A stretch of DNA of 64,000 nt, taken from the NCBI RefSeq assembly GCF_052324685.1, contig NC_135212.1, forward strand, positions 4,455,079 to 4,519,078, written 5' to 3'. A program made the translations under genes and the position numbers. Each line of letters opens with the position of its first letter. Position 1 is the first letter of the stretch. Below are positions 34,895 through 47,232 of this stretch, piece by piece. Source of the stretch: Brachyhypopomus gauderio. Its lineage: Eukaryota > Chordata > Actinopteri > Gymnotiformes > Hypopomidae. Below the pieces are notes generated by a model, which saw nothing but the letters and a program-made list of their open reading frames with translations, was not told where the DNA came from and did not search any database.

Positions 34895-36574
34895 CTCTGC
34901 CAATAACTCCTTCAGACATGTCATCAGCAGGGGACGCCCTGGTGCTTTGCACTTGAGATCCTGAAAAGTACAATACATATTAACACGTACTCTATCAAAA
35001 ATCTCAAATATAACTTCTGGTTTCATAGTGGTTTCTTCATGGTGCAGAAAAACAATGTTCATGGGTGCAGGCATAGCAATGTACAAGAGGATCAGCAGGG
35101 GCTTTTTTTGTTATTGTTGTTGGTGCAGCAAATGGTTTGGATGCAATTTCCAGGAGAGCAAAAGAGTGAGCTCACCTTTGGCAGGCCTGAAGGCACGGAG
35201 AGGCTCTCGGCCAGCAGGTTTGGGGAGTGGAGGCAACTTTGTGAAGGTGGGTGGAGAAGGCCTCATCAGTCTTGACGAGGTCACTCTCGTGCGTGAAGTG
35301 AGCACAGGCAGTTTGCAACACCTGCTGGAGCCAACTTCACCTGCATGGGCGAATAAGGACATTAGCAGAAATTAACTCACCATAACATTTCTCAGTGCCT
35401 TAGTACTACGTTGCATATGTTTCTTTATCTGAAAGTGCCACTGAAATATGATTCAAGCAAGATGGACCGAGAACGGCAACTTCTCATATGCATCTTGCTA
35501 CAATTCATGTAATGGCAGCACAATGAAGTAGTACTGAATATCTGAAAGCAGGGCATCCGTGAGCCCAGAAGCAGGAAGACATTTATCAGAGCTTCAGTAA
35601 ATGTGTGACCCAGTTTTAGTTTAGCTTAGTCATGATTCTTTTAGTTTGTTGCATCATGAAATCTTACATTTCAATACAATTTGATACAATTTAACACAAT
35701 TCAGAATTATTTTAATTCTGATACTGGTAGATACATTAGCCTAGTTCTGCTAATGGCTAGCACATCTCGCCTCTGCTAGACACTTCCATTACTGAGTGAA
35801 ACCATGTCAGATGAAGATCATCAAATTTGAATCTAAGTATTTTGTACATTTGACAAGCGGTGACTATAAATGATCTACGTATATGCACATTTTTTGGTTA
35901 AAATTTAATTCATGTAGTATGTATGACACCACAAAATTGGGTCTGCTCATCAATCCCACTGACGTGGGAACAAGTGCAAGACAAGCTTAGTGCAAGACCA
36001 ACTTAACTTAAGCGGGCACCCAAATAACCAGCCATGCCTCACTGTGTGTGCCTAGCACGTTCTTAGCAACGTAGCCATGCACTCACCAGTACTGTCCCTC
36101 CACGGGCCCGGGTCTCTGCGCCGAGGGCTTGTGTCTCGCTGCACTCCCGGAAGAGTGACCAGAGGGTAGGAGGGCAGTAGGAAAGACCCGGGGAGAATCC
36201 CAGGCAGCAAGCGGCTGGATTTGGGCAAACCTGCATGGAAAAGGGCATCCATGATCATGAGTTTAGCTCCGTTCACTTGACACCTGAGTGAAGTTTCTGA
36301 CTAAATGATCTCCTTGTTCCCAAATATTGTATTTACCAATATTTTAACACAAAACAAATGATGCAACATTATAAATTCTACATTTTGTACAGGTATTTCA
36401 ATGACATATAAAGTAAAGCCAACATCAATAAGTCATCTCTACCAGCATCACTGGGGTTAACTGCTTTGAAGATGTCTGGGAGCAAGGGTTGACGATGTCC
36501 TCCGCTCCGGTGAAGTCTCCCCACTCTCTCTCTCCTCCACCCTGGAGAGTGGAGCTGGGGAGGCTCCACTGAAC
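34895..36574 (-). CDS. togaram2: TOGARAM2-like linker exons before the TOG domain
   Basis: Exons: 36,574-36,443 (GSVEPPQLHSPG, then FKAVNPSDAG); 36,230-36,087 (LPKSSRLLPGILPG, then RDPGPWRDSTG); 35,340-35,176 (EVGSSRCCKLP, then RPSPPTFTKLPPLPKPAGR); 34,960-34,895 (GSQVQSTRASPADDM). Each starts and ends in phase 1, so they join in frame to each other and to the TOG exon at 34,732. The sequence is proline- and serine-rich and looks disordered. The exon at 35,340-35,176 has a second copy at 39,150-38,986. Confidence 0.75.
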
Positions 36575-37541
36575 CTGGACATGAAACACAGACAGAACTG
36601 TAGAGGACACGTTCAATCTTCAGACCAGCATATGAAATTAAGACCTGCAGATCATACTGCATTTTAAATAATAATAGATTATGATAATCGATATTTTGGC
36701 ATGGCTCAAATGTATATCAAGAGTAGCATTAAGTGGATAAACGAAATGTGCTAATGAATAGGAGCAATTCGAATAACATTTAAGAAAACTTTTATTCATA
36801 ATCAAATCTGCAGATGGCAGTGAGGAGCAAAAGTGGCTATGGGAGAGCTCTGGAGAGCTGTGGATCAGAACAGCGCAGGCCCGGGGTAGTGGGGTGCTGG
36901 CACAATCAACTGACTGCAATAAAACATTCAAGTCTAGTCTTGCTTGTAAGCTCACATTGTCCTTGCCAACAGAAGTAGGTACAAAACACAAACTCCTTAT
37001 ATCACACAGACTGCTGCTGCATACCACAGCTTAACGCTGGCCAGGTGATACCCAATACTTAAAGAAGCCATGTTATATAGATTACAAAGATTAATAGATA
37101 TATGGCAGCATATCTATTAACTTTGGCAGCAGTCCAGATGAGGTATCAGAGGCCAGCAAAGCAGCATGACAATGTTTTGTTTAGATTGTTTGAGGGTGTA
37201 CTAAAATAGTGAAAAATGACATCTGTAATCCATATACATGTATTATCAGTATTATACTATGCTGGTATAACAATGATTTGAAGCATTATCACCTTAGACT
37301 AAACACAACCACCTAGCAGATCACAAGTGTCACAGTACACACACACTGTATGTGGGCCGTCAAGGTGCCCACTCTAAAGTGCTCTACTCTACACCAAACA
37401 TATCACAGCTAAAGTAAAGAATGGAACATGAAATACATTCAGTTTTTTCTCGATGGAATCGGCATGTGCCTGTTTACAGCCTTGATATTCACCATGTGGT
37501 ATCAGGGAGGAATTGGGTAAATACTGAAATGATCATATGAC

Positions 37542-38776
37542 TAGGGTTGCAACGGTATGAGATTTTCACGGTATGATAACCGTCTCAGAAAATACCGCGG
37601 TATCACGGTTATCACGGTATCACAGTTAGTTTGTATATTATTAAAAGATACACTGACCCTTAAAGAAATTACAACAAGTTATTTTTGTTCAATTAACTAT
37701 TTATTGTAGAAACCTGGAACTATTGTATACAAAATGTGTCCTTTAAAAAAATAAGCTGTACACATGTTTATATAAATACTGCAAAATTAGAGAAACCTAA
37801 ATCATGGATTTCAGTACAATTATTTAAGTTTAAATTATTTAATATCTGATAAACTCAGCCGGGGTCGCTGTCTGATCAACAACTGTTGTAAACGTCCGTT
37901 GTACTTCCAAGTTAGAATATAACCAGATACTGCAGGAAGAGAGGATTTATTTCTGACATGATCCTCACAATAGAGATTTCTATTTTAAGGCTTTCACACC
38001 GAGTCTGGTTTTAACATATCAAAAACAGGCACGTTAGAATTTGAAAATGAACGCATGTAAATTAATGGCGTCTTTCACATCCAGTGAAAGAAAGGACCTT
38101 AAAAAGCTAGGTTTATACTTTCACTAGTGACCGTAGCTCGCGACTCCGCACAGTTCTTTTGTCTTACGTTAACAAATACGAGCCTCTTGTAATTCCAGGA
38201 CGAAACATGAGAGAACGTGAAGATGTTAAGATTGGGCATTTTGGAAATAAACAACCATTAAATAATGTGATTAAATAAGCGAATTATTTCGAGTAAATTT
38301 ATAAATATTTAACTTAATTAAGTTTAAGGTGCTGGGAAATATTGAAACGGACCTTTAAAGTTACGTACAAGTACTTTAATTCCACCTTATAAAGGTGTAT
38401 GAACCCTGCAAACATGACTTTGTTCATTGCGCTGAGGCGCAGCGCGCGCAAAGTTACAAAATTCGAGAGGTGCACGACCTCGCGAATCGACAGCGCGCGA
38501 GACCAAGTATGTCCGGGCGGAGCCACCGCGATTACGTCATTTTCGCCGCTGATTTTAGTTTAGCTTTTTTTGTTAAATAATGTGTTAAGTCTGATGCACT
38601 TTCTGCCATTCTCACCGCTGTGTGCGGAGTAGCTGAACCGGAGCGGAGTTGCGCATGCGCGGGTCAGTTTCTCCGCTGGCTTGCTTTTTACCGGTAATAA
38701 GCAAACGCACACGATATGATAACCGTGCATTTTAATACCGTGGTATACCGTGAAACCGGTTACCGCTGCAACCCTA
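37542..38776. mobile_element. Nonautonomous hAT-type element, 1.2 kb
   Basis: Ends TAGGGTTGCAACGGTA and TACCGCTGCAACCCTA are inverted with one mismatch, and CATATGAC is duplicated on both sides (37,534-37,541 and 38,777-38,784). The subterminal parts are rich in CGGTAT/ATACCG motifs. No transposase seen. It lies in an intron of the TOGARAM2-like gene. Confidence 0.9.
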
Positions 38777-38940
38777 CATATGACTCCTATCTTATCCATG
38801 ATCAGTGGAACTGATGGTGTTACAACTCTCCCCATGTTACAACCATACCCGGTCTCCCCTATAGGGCTTTCAAAGCAGTTTTTGCTTTTTTTAATACTTT
38901 TTTTTTTTTTTTTACTTTTTTTGTTGTTGTTGCTGCAACA

Positions 38941-39935
38941 AATGATTTGTATAACATTTCCAGGAGAGCAAAAGAGTGAGCTCACCTTTGGCAGGCCTGA
39001 AGGCACGGAGAGGCTCTCGGCCAGCAGGTTTGGGGAGTGGAGGCAACTTTGTGAAGGTGGGTGGAGAAGGCCTCATCAGTCCCGACCTGGTCACTCTCGT
39101 GCGTGAAGTGAGCACAGGCAGTGGGGGACACCTGCTGGAGCCAACTTCACCTGCATGGGCGAATAAGGACATTAGCAGAAATTAACTCACCATAACATTT
39201 CTCAGTGCCTTAGTACTACGTTGCATATGTTTCTTTATCTGAAAGTGCCACTGAAATATGATTCAAGCAAGATGGACCGAGAACGGCAACTTCTCATATG
39301 CATCTTGCTACAATTCATGTAATGGCAGCACAATGAAGTAGTACTGAATAACTGAAAGCAGGGCATCCGTGAGCCCAGAAGCAGGAAGACATTTATCAGA
39401 GCTTCAGTATATGTGTGACCCAGTTTTAGTTTAGCTTAGTTATGATTCTTTTAGTTTATTGCATCATGAAATCTTACATTTCAATACAACTTGATTCAAT
39501 TTAATTATTTCGGCACAATTCAGAATTATTTTAATTCTGATACTGGTAGATACTGAAGAGCCAAACTACAGTACCTCCTAGCTCTGCTCATGTCTAGCAC
39601 ATCTCGCCTCTGCTAGACACTGCTAGACAGTCCAGATGAGGTATCAGAAGCCAGCAAAGCAGCATGACAATGTTTTGTTTAGATTGATTGGGGGTGTACT
39701 AAAATTGTGATAAATGACATCTGTAATCCATATACATGTATTATCAGTATTATACTATGCTGGTATAACAATGATTCGAAACATTGTCACCTTAGACTAA
39801 ACACAACCGCCTAGCAGATAACGAGTGTCACAGTACACCCAGACTGTATGTGGGTCGTCAAGGTGCCCACTCTAAAGTGCTCTACTCTACACCAAACATA
39901 TCACAGCTAAAGTAAAGATTGGAACATGAAATACA
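38941..39935 (-). repeat. togaram2: Partial duplication of 35,14x-35,78x and 37,13x-37,43x
   Basis: This block repeats the exon region around 35,176-35,340 and then, after a gap equivalent to about 1.35 kb, the intron text from agtccagatgagg to gaaatacatt. The exon copy at 39,150-38,986 (EVGSSRCPPLP, then RPSPPTFTKLPP) is open, has both splice sites and is phase 1-1. It could be included in or skipped from the transcript without a frameshift. It may be a cryptic duplicate exon. Confidence 0.8.
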
Positions 39936-40035
39936 TTAAATTCATTTGTCTTCCTCTGGTCCATCTGGTTCATTCGTTTGTCTTCCCCTGTTTCTAATAA
40001 ATACTGTCCCCATGTTTAATAATACAAATATGCAG

Positions 40036-40170
40036 TCATGGTCCGGTGGTAGGGAACTGGTCTTGTGAGGGTCGTGGGTTCGATTCCCAGGCCTGAGGCC
40101 ATGAGTGAGGTGCCTTTGAGCAAGGCACCTAACCACAACTGCTCCCCGGGCAAATGTAATAAAAGTTTTT
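40036..40170 (+). mobile_element. tRNA-derived SINE
   Basis: It carries an A-box-like tggtagggaactgg (about 40,047) and B box ggttcgattcc (about 40,077), then the common teleost SINE text gaggtgcctttgagcaaggc. It is in reverse orientation to the surrounding gene, in its intron. Confidence 0.82.
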
Positions 40171-40260
40171 TTCTACTTTATCATGCATGGTTATTTGGAT
40201 TGTTGAATACGCATGTAATCTTCAGTGTTACACAGTACCAGTGTGGAGTGGTCTTTCTAC

Positions 40261-40956
40261 AGGCATCTTAACATGGCCGACATCTGAGGGTCCCGCCGTA
40301 CTTCCGTGAGGGAAGGGTGCTGGTCCACAGGGATCTTGGGGGTTGTAGGGCACACCTGAAAATACCACAGCAGGTAAAGTGAAACCCAGCATGCCTCCCG
40401 GTGAGGCTCAAATGCCTTTAAGTGTTTCCCAATGAACAAGTGATTATAACAAGGGCTATGTGATGCCATGTGATGTCATTAGAATGTGGGGAGAAGGCTT
40501 AAGAATTTGTGATGTCATGTTAGAAATCTGTCTCTTTTTAAAAATGTTTATTTTTATTTGCTTTTTCCATGACCACATGGACAATGTTAACATGGTGGGA
40601 TTTATGAAAATTGTGCTGAGTCAAAGAAATTAAAGAAATAACCCATGCTCCATTAATTATATTATCCTGTACACATGAAATAAAGAGCTTGACAGTCATC
40701 AGTAGAATAAATATACATGTTATTTTTCTGAACCTTAGAAACCTACTATATAAATGTGTATATTTAACTTTTAATTATTATGAAAAAGCCTATAGAAATC
40801 CATACTCTTAAGAATTAATATACTGTCTTACATAGAAGTATAAAAAGAAGAAAATTTATTTTTCTCACCATGAGTGGTAAAACCTGGTGTGTCTATGAAG
40901 GTCTTCTGTTCCTGTCCAGGCCTTGGCTGGTCAGTTCTCCTGGGGTAAAAACTCAT
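40261..40956 (-). CDS. togaram2: TOGARAM2-like first coding exons
   Basis: The exon ending at 40,869 contains the likely start ATG at 40,956-40,954 (MSFYPRRTDQPRPGQEQ, then DTPGFTTH). It begins at acceptor position 40,963 and so has a 5' UTR exon upstream that I could not place. It joins in phase 1 to 40,355-40,261 (GVPYNPQDPCGPAPFPHG, then DVGHVKMP). That exon appears to end in phase 0, whereas the next exons (39,150 or 36,574) need phase 1. A further exon or another donor is therefore missing from my model. The N-terminus looks disordered. Confidence 0.6.
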
Positions 40957-41363
40957 TCTCCACCTGAAAAATAGAAAGAATAGAAAGAGAGAAAGATCTA
41001 GAAAAAATAGAAAGATTAGTTAAATTTGTATGGTTTGGTTTTCTCAGAGCAAAATGTCGTGCGCCTTGTTCTGAGCTTTTCAGCATCAAAACTGAATCCA
41101 AACATTCCACCTTCCCAACCAAATATTCTAAACCAAACATTCCAAAGTTGAGTAGCACGTGATATCACAGTTTACTATTTTTCTAACCAAATCAGCCAGA
41201 CTGCTACAATAACCTGATGCAGCCTGGCTTGTACCCAAAGGGTTCATACCAGAGCCCGTATATATGTTATATATACATCAAAGAAATGAATAGAAACTAG
41301 CTAGCAGTGGTGCTAACGACAGCTAGCGTCGCCACAGCGGGCGGAAATTATCATACAGTTAAG

Positions 41364-41513
41364 CCCGCCCACTAAGAGGGAAGATATGATTGGTCAATTT
41401 TGCTGTCATTTGAAACTGGTATTGCGCTGATTGGTCTAGGTGCACGCACCACTTCCTCGTTGGTGTCAGGATGGTACCGTATTTCCGGTTGGTATGCGGA
41501 ATGGCCGAGTGTA
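41364..41513 (+). promoter_or_regulatory. Putative promoter of the SWIM/YqaJ gene
   Basis: It holds a CCCGCCC GC box (41,364-41,370), two ATTGG inverted CCAAT boxes (41,389-41,393 and 41,430-41,434) and no TATA box. The start codon follows at 41,514. A 13-base repeat ATGGCCGAGTGTA gives an earlier ATG at about 41,501 that opens only a very short upstream frame. Confidence 0.5.
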
Positions 41514-44473
41514 ATGGCCGAGTGTAAATTCACAAGGTGCCTGTTGGAGTTCCCGAAGTTTACCGTCAACGATGTGCGTCGTATTGTCAGAGCATCAAGT
41601 ACAACGACACAGAGTAAACTTGAAAAGGGTTTCAAGTTCTACGTTTCATCCTACCTCTGCAATTTTGAAGGTAAGTGGCTGACGCTAGTTAGCTAGCTAG
41701 CCTGAGGTGGCAGTCTTATGAAGTGATGTTGTTTTTAGTAACGAACCGACCTGTCCTAGTACTAGAAATGCCTTTTAAAACATGTTTGTATTTCTGATGG
41801 AAGTATCAGGCAAAAGTAAGGCTGACGAGATAACAGTGAGGGCTCACTGCTACAGATCTATGAAGAAAACAGATACGCCACACCAGCTGAGAGTAGGACT
41901 GGTTAAAATGACACGAGTTCTGTTCAGTGTCACGTTCAAAGTTCTGTTGAACAAGTTCAAAAGTTAGTTCAACACAAGTTCAATCTTTTATCCTTGCTCC
42001 TACTTCACGTAAGCTGTGATAACCATAGGCATTGGTTTTCAAAGCTTACAATGGTAGCCAAATGCAGAGTAGCTGAGTGGGAATCATTAGCAGTCTATTT
42101 TGCCTATAGTAAACAAATGGGAGTTTATTTTACAGTTCGAGCTATTGTTATCTACGTCTATGACTCAAAAGCAGAATATAGTCCACCTCAGCTATTCTTC
42201 AAACTGCATTTTCTAAAATCTGTCAATCTGTCTTTCAAATCCTTCATCTTCTTTATTTACATATGGCTTCAACACTTACACCTATTAACATATTCTGATA
42301 ACACTCTTCAAGAAGCAGTTGAAGTAAAACCTGCACTGTTCTGTTGTAGGTGGTGGAAACAACAAAATAATATAAATATAAGTAGGCCTGTTTCACTCCT
42401 ATGTGTAAGCATTTCATCTGGAGTGAAAATGAAGTTTAAATCTAAAATATATTTAGTTTATAGTTGCTCAGTGAACTAGTAGATTGAACCATGCACAACA
42501 CTGTAGAATAGAAAGACAGTATAGCCAAGTGTTTTAAGAGTGATGCAAAACAGCACAAACGTTACATGAGACAATAGACAAGTGACATTCACCACTAACA
42601 ACATGATGGGACAGATATTGCGCCTATTGACATTGTTGAAGTCTTTTTTTCAAGATATTAAATTTAGCCTCTTGTGTATTTCAGATGACATTACGTGATT
42701 CAATGCCAGTTGTGCTCATTAACAGCAACTGCTCTTGTGTTGCTGGTTGCGGAATCTGCAACCACTTGGTTGCATTGCTTTTCCAGACTGCTCATTATTC
42801 TGAATCTGGCATGTCTGTCGTCCCTCCTGTCCTTTCATGCACACAGACAGAAGTGGCATAAACCACGAACAATGGTTTGTCTTATTTAATGTTAGTTAAT
42901 GTATCACAGTCACTTTACTAACACCATCTTTTAAATTAATAGGGAGTGAAGCCTGGACCCGTGGATGCCATGGTTGTCCTAAAGCCAAAACCAGGTGCTA
43001 CTACAGCCAGTGGAGTTAGGTATGTAGTACCAAATTTAATAGGCAGATTACAGTGTGTGCTAAAAAAATAAATGCTTTTGATAATCTGATAAGACCCTGT
43101 TCTCTTCAAAATTTAATTTAGCCTCGTTGTACTTCAGATGACATGTGATATAATAATAATAATAATTATAATTTTTATTTATATAGCGCTTTCCACAATG
43201 CTCAAAGATGCTTTACAAAACACATTAAAACAGAAGGCATAAAGATAATGTAAGGAACAGGCAGCAAGTGTACCCTATCCCGAAAATACACTCAATATAT
43301 AAAATACACAAAAAGAAAAAAAAATAAAATACATATATAGGGCAAATATGTATATCTACGTATGCACACATGCATAAACATATACATACACATACCTACA
43401 CACACACACAATGTGATATGTGATTCACAATCAGTTGTGCTGGTGAACAGATTACAATGTGTAAAAATAAATGTTATTCACTCTTCTTTTATTTCAGAAG
43501 TACACTTTTCAAGGGCTACTGCGGTGACCTCCCACACCCGGCCACCCTCAATCCTGGACCAGTCTACGCTGGAATGAAAGCAGATTCTCTTCCACTCATC
43601 TACACAATGAACATCTCGCCTGACAAGCCACTTGTGGACTCCATCTTTGGGAAGGTACAAGTTGGCAGTGTACTGTCCTATCAACAACCACCACCTCCAT
43701 CTGACAGTGTTGTCATACATGAGGATGCACCCCCATTCCCGAGTCTGCCACTAGAATATTACCATCTAAGCCCACCTGAATATTCATTTGTGCCAACACA
43801 CCAAGAACAGCTACACCTAAGCTCACTTTCTGTGACCTTGTCACAGTCACACCTTATTGAGGAGGCAACAAGATCCCAAAGTGCTACACCTGAGTGGCAT
43901 TCACTTAGGAGAGAAAGATTGACTGCCTCACATTTCAGAGAAGTGAGCCACGTTAGAGGTCCAGGTGCTGCAGAAAGCCTGGCAGAAAGGATAATCCGAG
44001 GGACACGACAAACAGCACACGTGAAGAGGGGACTTGAAATAGAAACAGGGGCCTTAAAGGACTATGCAGTTCTGAAAAACTTGAACTTGACCAAGTGTGG
44101 GCTAGTGATTCATCCAGATGCATCTTGGCTGGGTGCATCACCTGATGGACTTGTATATGACCCACTTGAGCGTCCATCATTTGGGCTTGTTGAAATTAAG
44201 TGCCCAAATGCACAAAGCTATGTAGACTGCAAATTCCTCAAAGTGGCACAAGGCCTACACAAATTGAAAGAGAGCCATTGTTATTATTGGCAAATTCAGG
44301 GCCAATTATTGATTACTGGTATGCAGTGGTGTGATTTAGTTATCTGTGCCCATGATATCTTTGTGCAGCGAATTTACAGAGATAGCAGTGTATTAGAAGA
44401 GGTGAAAAGGAGGTGTGATATGTTTTTCTTTAACACTTACATGCCAAAATACCTCTCTATGCCCAAGCAATAG
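41514..44473 (+). CDS. SWIM zinc finger / YqaJ nuclease gene of the transposon (five exons)
   Basis: Exons: 41,514-41,670 (MAECKFTRCLLEFPKF, then KLEKGFKFYVSSY), 41,810-41,892 (RAHCYRSMKKTDTPHQLR), 42,685-42,874, 42,943-43,019 (GVKPGPVDAMVVLKPK) and 43,498-44,473. Exon 3 has the SWIM finger CSCVAGCGICNH. Exon 5 is ~325 codons and ends with the YqaJ/lambda-exonuclease core, GASPDG and VEIKCP. Phases match at every junction. Exon 3 contains a frameshift: the SWIM frame meets TAA at 42,859-42,861, while the family-like KWHKPRT segment is in another frame. Exon 5 is fully open. A nuclease of this kind could process DNA ends during transposition; that role is inferred. Confidence 0.8.
43150..43415 (-). 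repeat. LINE-tail fragment and microsatellite in the YqaJ intron
   Basis: (AAT)n is followed by tttatttatatagcgctttc and aatgctcaaagatgctttac, the type of 3' end found in fish LINE/SINE repeats, then CA/TA-rich simple sequence. The same insertion is at about 63,605-63,870 in arm C. Confidence 0.6.
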
Positions 44474-44709
44474 AAAATCATAATGAAGACATAAACTCAT
44501 GAACAATTAAAACAATTTCAATTTATTCTGTCAATTGTATTACTATTGTATTTCATTTTTTACAAATACAGTAACAGTTAAGAAATACATAATGTTGTAT
44601 TGTGTTGTGTCAATTTTACATATAAAAGTGAAAGCATTTTATACAATTAATCATATTGCACTGTACCTTAACATTGCAGCCAATATTTACAGACTAGCAT
44701 GACCTAAAG

Positions 44710-44959
44710 CAGGGGTTGGCAACATTTTTGACTCAGAGCCACAAAAGCAAAATAATTGGAAATTTATTTCAGTGGCGATGACATGTCACTCAAGCGAACC
44801 GAATCCAGACATTTGTGAAATTCCACCCGAACATTTTTTTTAAGTCTCAAAAATAATATACGTTAATTAAATACTCATGAATTCTATTCAAAAGCTGAGC
44901 CGCATCAGAGGGATCAAAGAGCTGCATGCGGCTCCGGAGCCGCGGGTTGCCGACCCCTG
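44710..44959. mobile_element. hAT-type MITE (copy B)
   Basis: Same insertion as 1,000-1,248. The left end reads CAGGGGTTGGCAAC and the right end GTTGCCGACCCCTG. Confidence 0.8.
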
Positions 44960-45052
44960 ACCTTAAAGGGATCATTTTAAGGTTAGAGAAATAAATAAAT
45001 AAATAAATCACCGTAATTCACATTACATCATCTGTCTAATTCTGGATTGAGA

Positions 45053-46776
45053 TTAGCCATTGTTTGCCCAGGCTTTTACCAAGGGGCCATTTTGATAATT
45101 CACCAAAAGACAGGCAACAGTAAAAATTTGGTTTATGCTCCCTGTGATTGAAAGGGGGAGCACTGTGCTGAATATTTTATGTTCTTTGGCTCTGCGAATC
45201 ACACGCTCAACATGGACTCTCAGTCTTGCAATGGACTGTGACGTTCTGATTTCTGACCTAGACAGTTGAGCTCTCTTTGACAGAAACGTGGGTATGTGGA
45301 CTTTGCATGGAACGCAGTCTTCAACAAGGAAACCCTTGTCCACCGTGATGGCCATAGATGGGTCAAGGAGGGCCACAATGCCAGACTGCTTTAAGATCTC
45401 TTTATCACTGATAGCACCTTGATAAAGAGAAGACACAAAGGTCAATGCGCCATGAGGGGCTATCTCAATCAACCCTTTGAATGTACAGTGTGATTTATAA
45501 GTGTAAAACACTTCACTCTGGAGGAGAAGGGAATTTGGAGTTTGACATCTCAGTTCTGTGCAATCTAAAATTATTTGAGTGTCAGCGTAGTCCTGAAACA
45601 CATCTCAGAGGTGAGTTTTCACAGTGTCCACATCTAACCAAATAGAAACAGCTCCCAATACAGTATAAAGGAAGTTGGCCCAGGTGTTAATAATACGACT
45701 AACAGTTGACCAATGTATTCTAAATCTGTGGGCCAAATCCTTTTGCATCAGTCCCAATGACAGGTAGTTCATAAGAGAAAAAACTCATCAATTGGTTGAA
45801 GAACCTGGGGAAAAATACATTATCCTATTGTCATATTACATTATGACTATCAAAACTTCTTTTGATGTAAAGATTAATTTGAAAATGATGACATAACATG
45901 CTTTGTATGGACAACACGAAAACATTTACCGTTGCACTGGCAGAGTGAGGGACCTGATCGGTCTTCTCAACAGTCCGTGCTTTTGTAACCCGTATGATGT
46001 TGTGGGTGGCTGGCTCTATTTGCTTCCAAAAGCCCATCAGGTGGGCATGGCTTGCAAATCTGTGGAATATAAAAGTTATATATAAAGTTATATAATGGCT
46101 AATTCATTCACAATGTATTTCAGACACCAGGGAAGGCCCATCCGTATACTGTGTCCTGCCATATTTTTTATTTCCCTGGTAAAGAATCATATGTCGTCAT
46201 CAGAGGCAATAAACCGCTCCAAACAGAACTTGCTGCTGACAGTTAAGTCTTCGATTTGTTTTCGGAGCCTTGATATCTCCTTGCGTAGCTCTTGATTTTC
46301 ATTGAGGGAGAGATCAAGCGCAGCAGGCTCATTACTGACGCAGTAGTCATGTTCATGACACGGTAAGGGGTCATCATCATCATGGTCAGTCTGCATCTCT
46401 GTTAGATCAGTGTTGGGTGGACGCTCTGTTCTTTCCCATACTCCAGGTCGTGGAGTTGGAATAGTATAGTTATTCCATTGAAATAGCACAGGAAAAGCTC
46501 CAGGTCGCAGTCATCGTCGTCCAGCAGGAGTGGTTCGAGCAGATCAGCAGTGATAAAATGTCGCGAACACACTCGGGAAGTACTCGTGATGATAAAATGA
46601 TCTCTCCTGATCTTAACCACCCATTGTTTCTGCAGTTCTGGGTCCTTTGGAAAGGTGTGGAAGCTCAGGTAGGAATTACACCTTGTCGATGCTGTGCAGA
46701 ATGGCACACAGCAGTGGTGGTTGGACCTGCTGTCTGTACGTTGTTGAAACAATACTTTTTTTTGTTTACCTGTCAT
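45053..46776 (-). pseudogene. THAP-domain DDE transposase (copy B, THAP exon intact)
   Basis: The minus strand starts with ATG at 46,776-46,774. The THAP finger is open: CCVPFC, FHTFPKDPELQKQW, then RVCSRHF, with CGA at 46,575-46,573 where A and C have TGA. A coiled-coil segment follows in another frame (46,489-46,187, NENQELRKEISRLRKQIEDL). The next exons give HLMGFWKQIEPATHNII, then QKDLAHRFRIHWSTVSRII and the catalytic part 45,601-45,053 with DCTE, VDKGF and VERVIRR. Stops at 46,189-46,187 (after SDDDI) and 45,607-45,605 (before DVFQDY), plus the frame change, are shared with A and C. The transposase is therefore ancestrally broken. Confidence 0.85.
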
Positions 46777-47232
46777 GTTTAGGACACGTAAACGGACAGG
46801 AGATGAAGGAAACTTCCAAGTAAATAACGGTAAATATGCTCGTTACAAGACTGGTGAGGTGAATAGCTAGCACAGTGTACGCTTTCAATGGCTACCGGAT
46901 GTCAACAACCATCCTAACCTTTTAGCAGAAATTACGTCACTTAACAGCGTGCACATAGGCCATTATAACTGCCTGGCCCTCTGTAAACGAACAGCGGGCA
47001 TCACAGTCCTGATAGGGGGAGACACAGGCTCACAGGCTTCCACTTAACCCCTCACCTTCCAACACAGATTGAATAGACACAGGTGAATAATGTATTTGCT
47101 TATATTTTTGTAATTGTTTAGATGTCGTATGTCAAACTGTAAGTAGATTAAATAAAATTGGATAAATTATATTATATATATTTATGTTTTAAGAATATTT
47201 TATGGCCCTCTGAGAGTATATGTATATATATA
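46777..47232. other. 5' region of the transposase gene to the transposon end
   Basis: No coding sequence seen. It should contain the transposase promoter (minus strand), but no clear TATA or CCAAT box was identified. Confidence 0.4.

Noticed and set aside
40036-40170. tRNA gene
   Set aside because: A and B boxes are present, but the sequence continues into common SINE text and I see no complete cloverleaf. A SINE is the better call.
41994-42479. 161-codon open frame in the first part of the YqaJ gene
   Set aside because: It lies in the intron between exons at 41,892 and 42,685. The text is hydrophobic and AT-rich without homology that I recognise.
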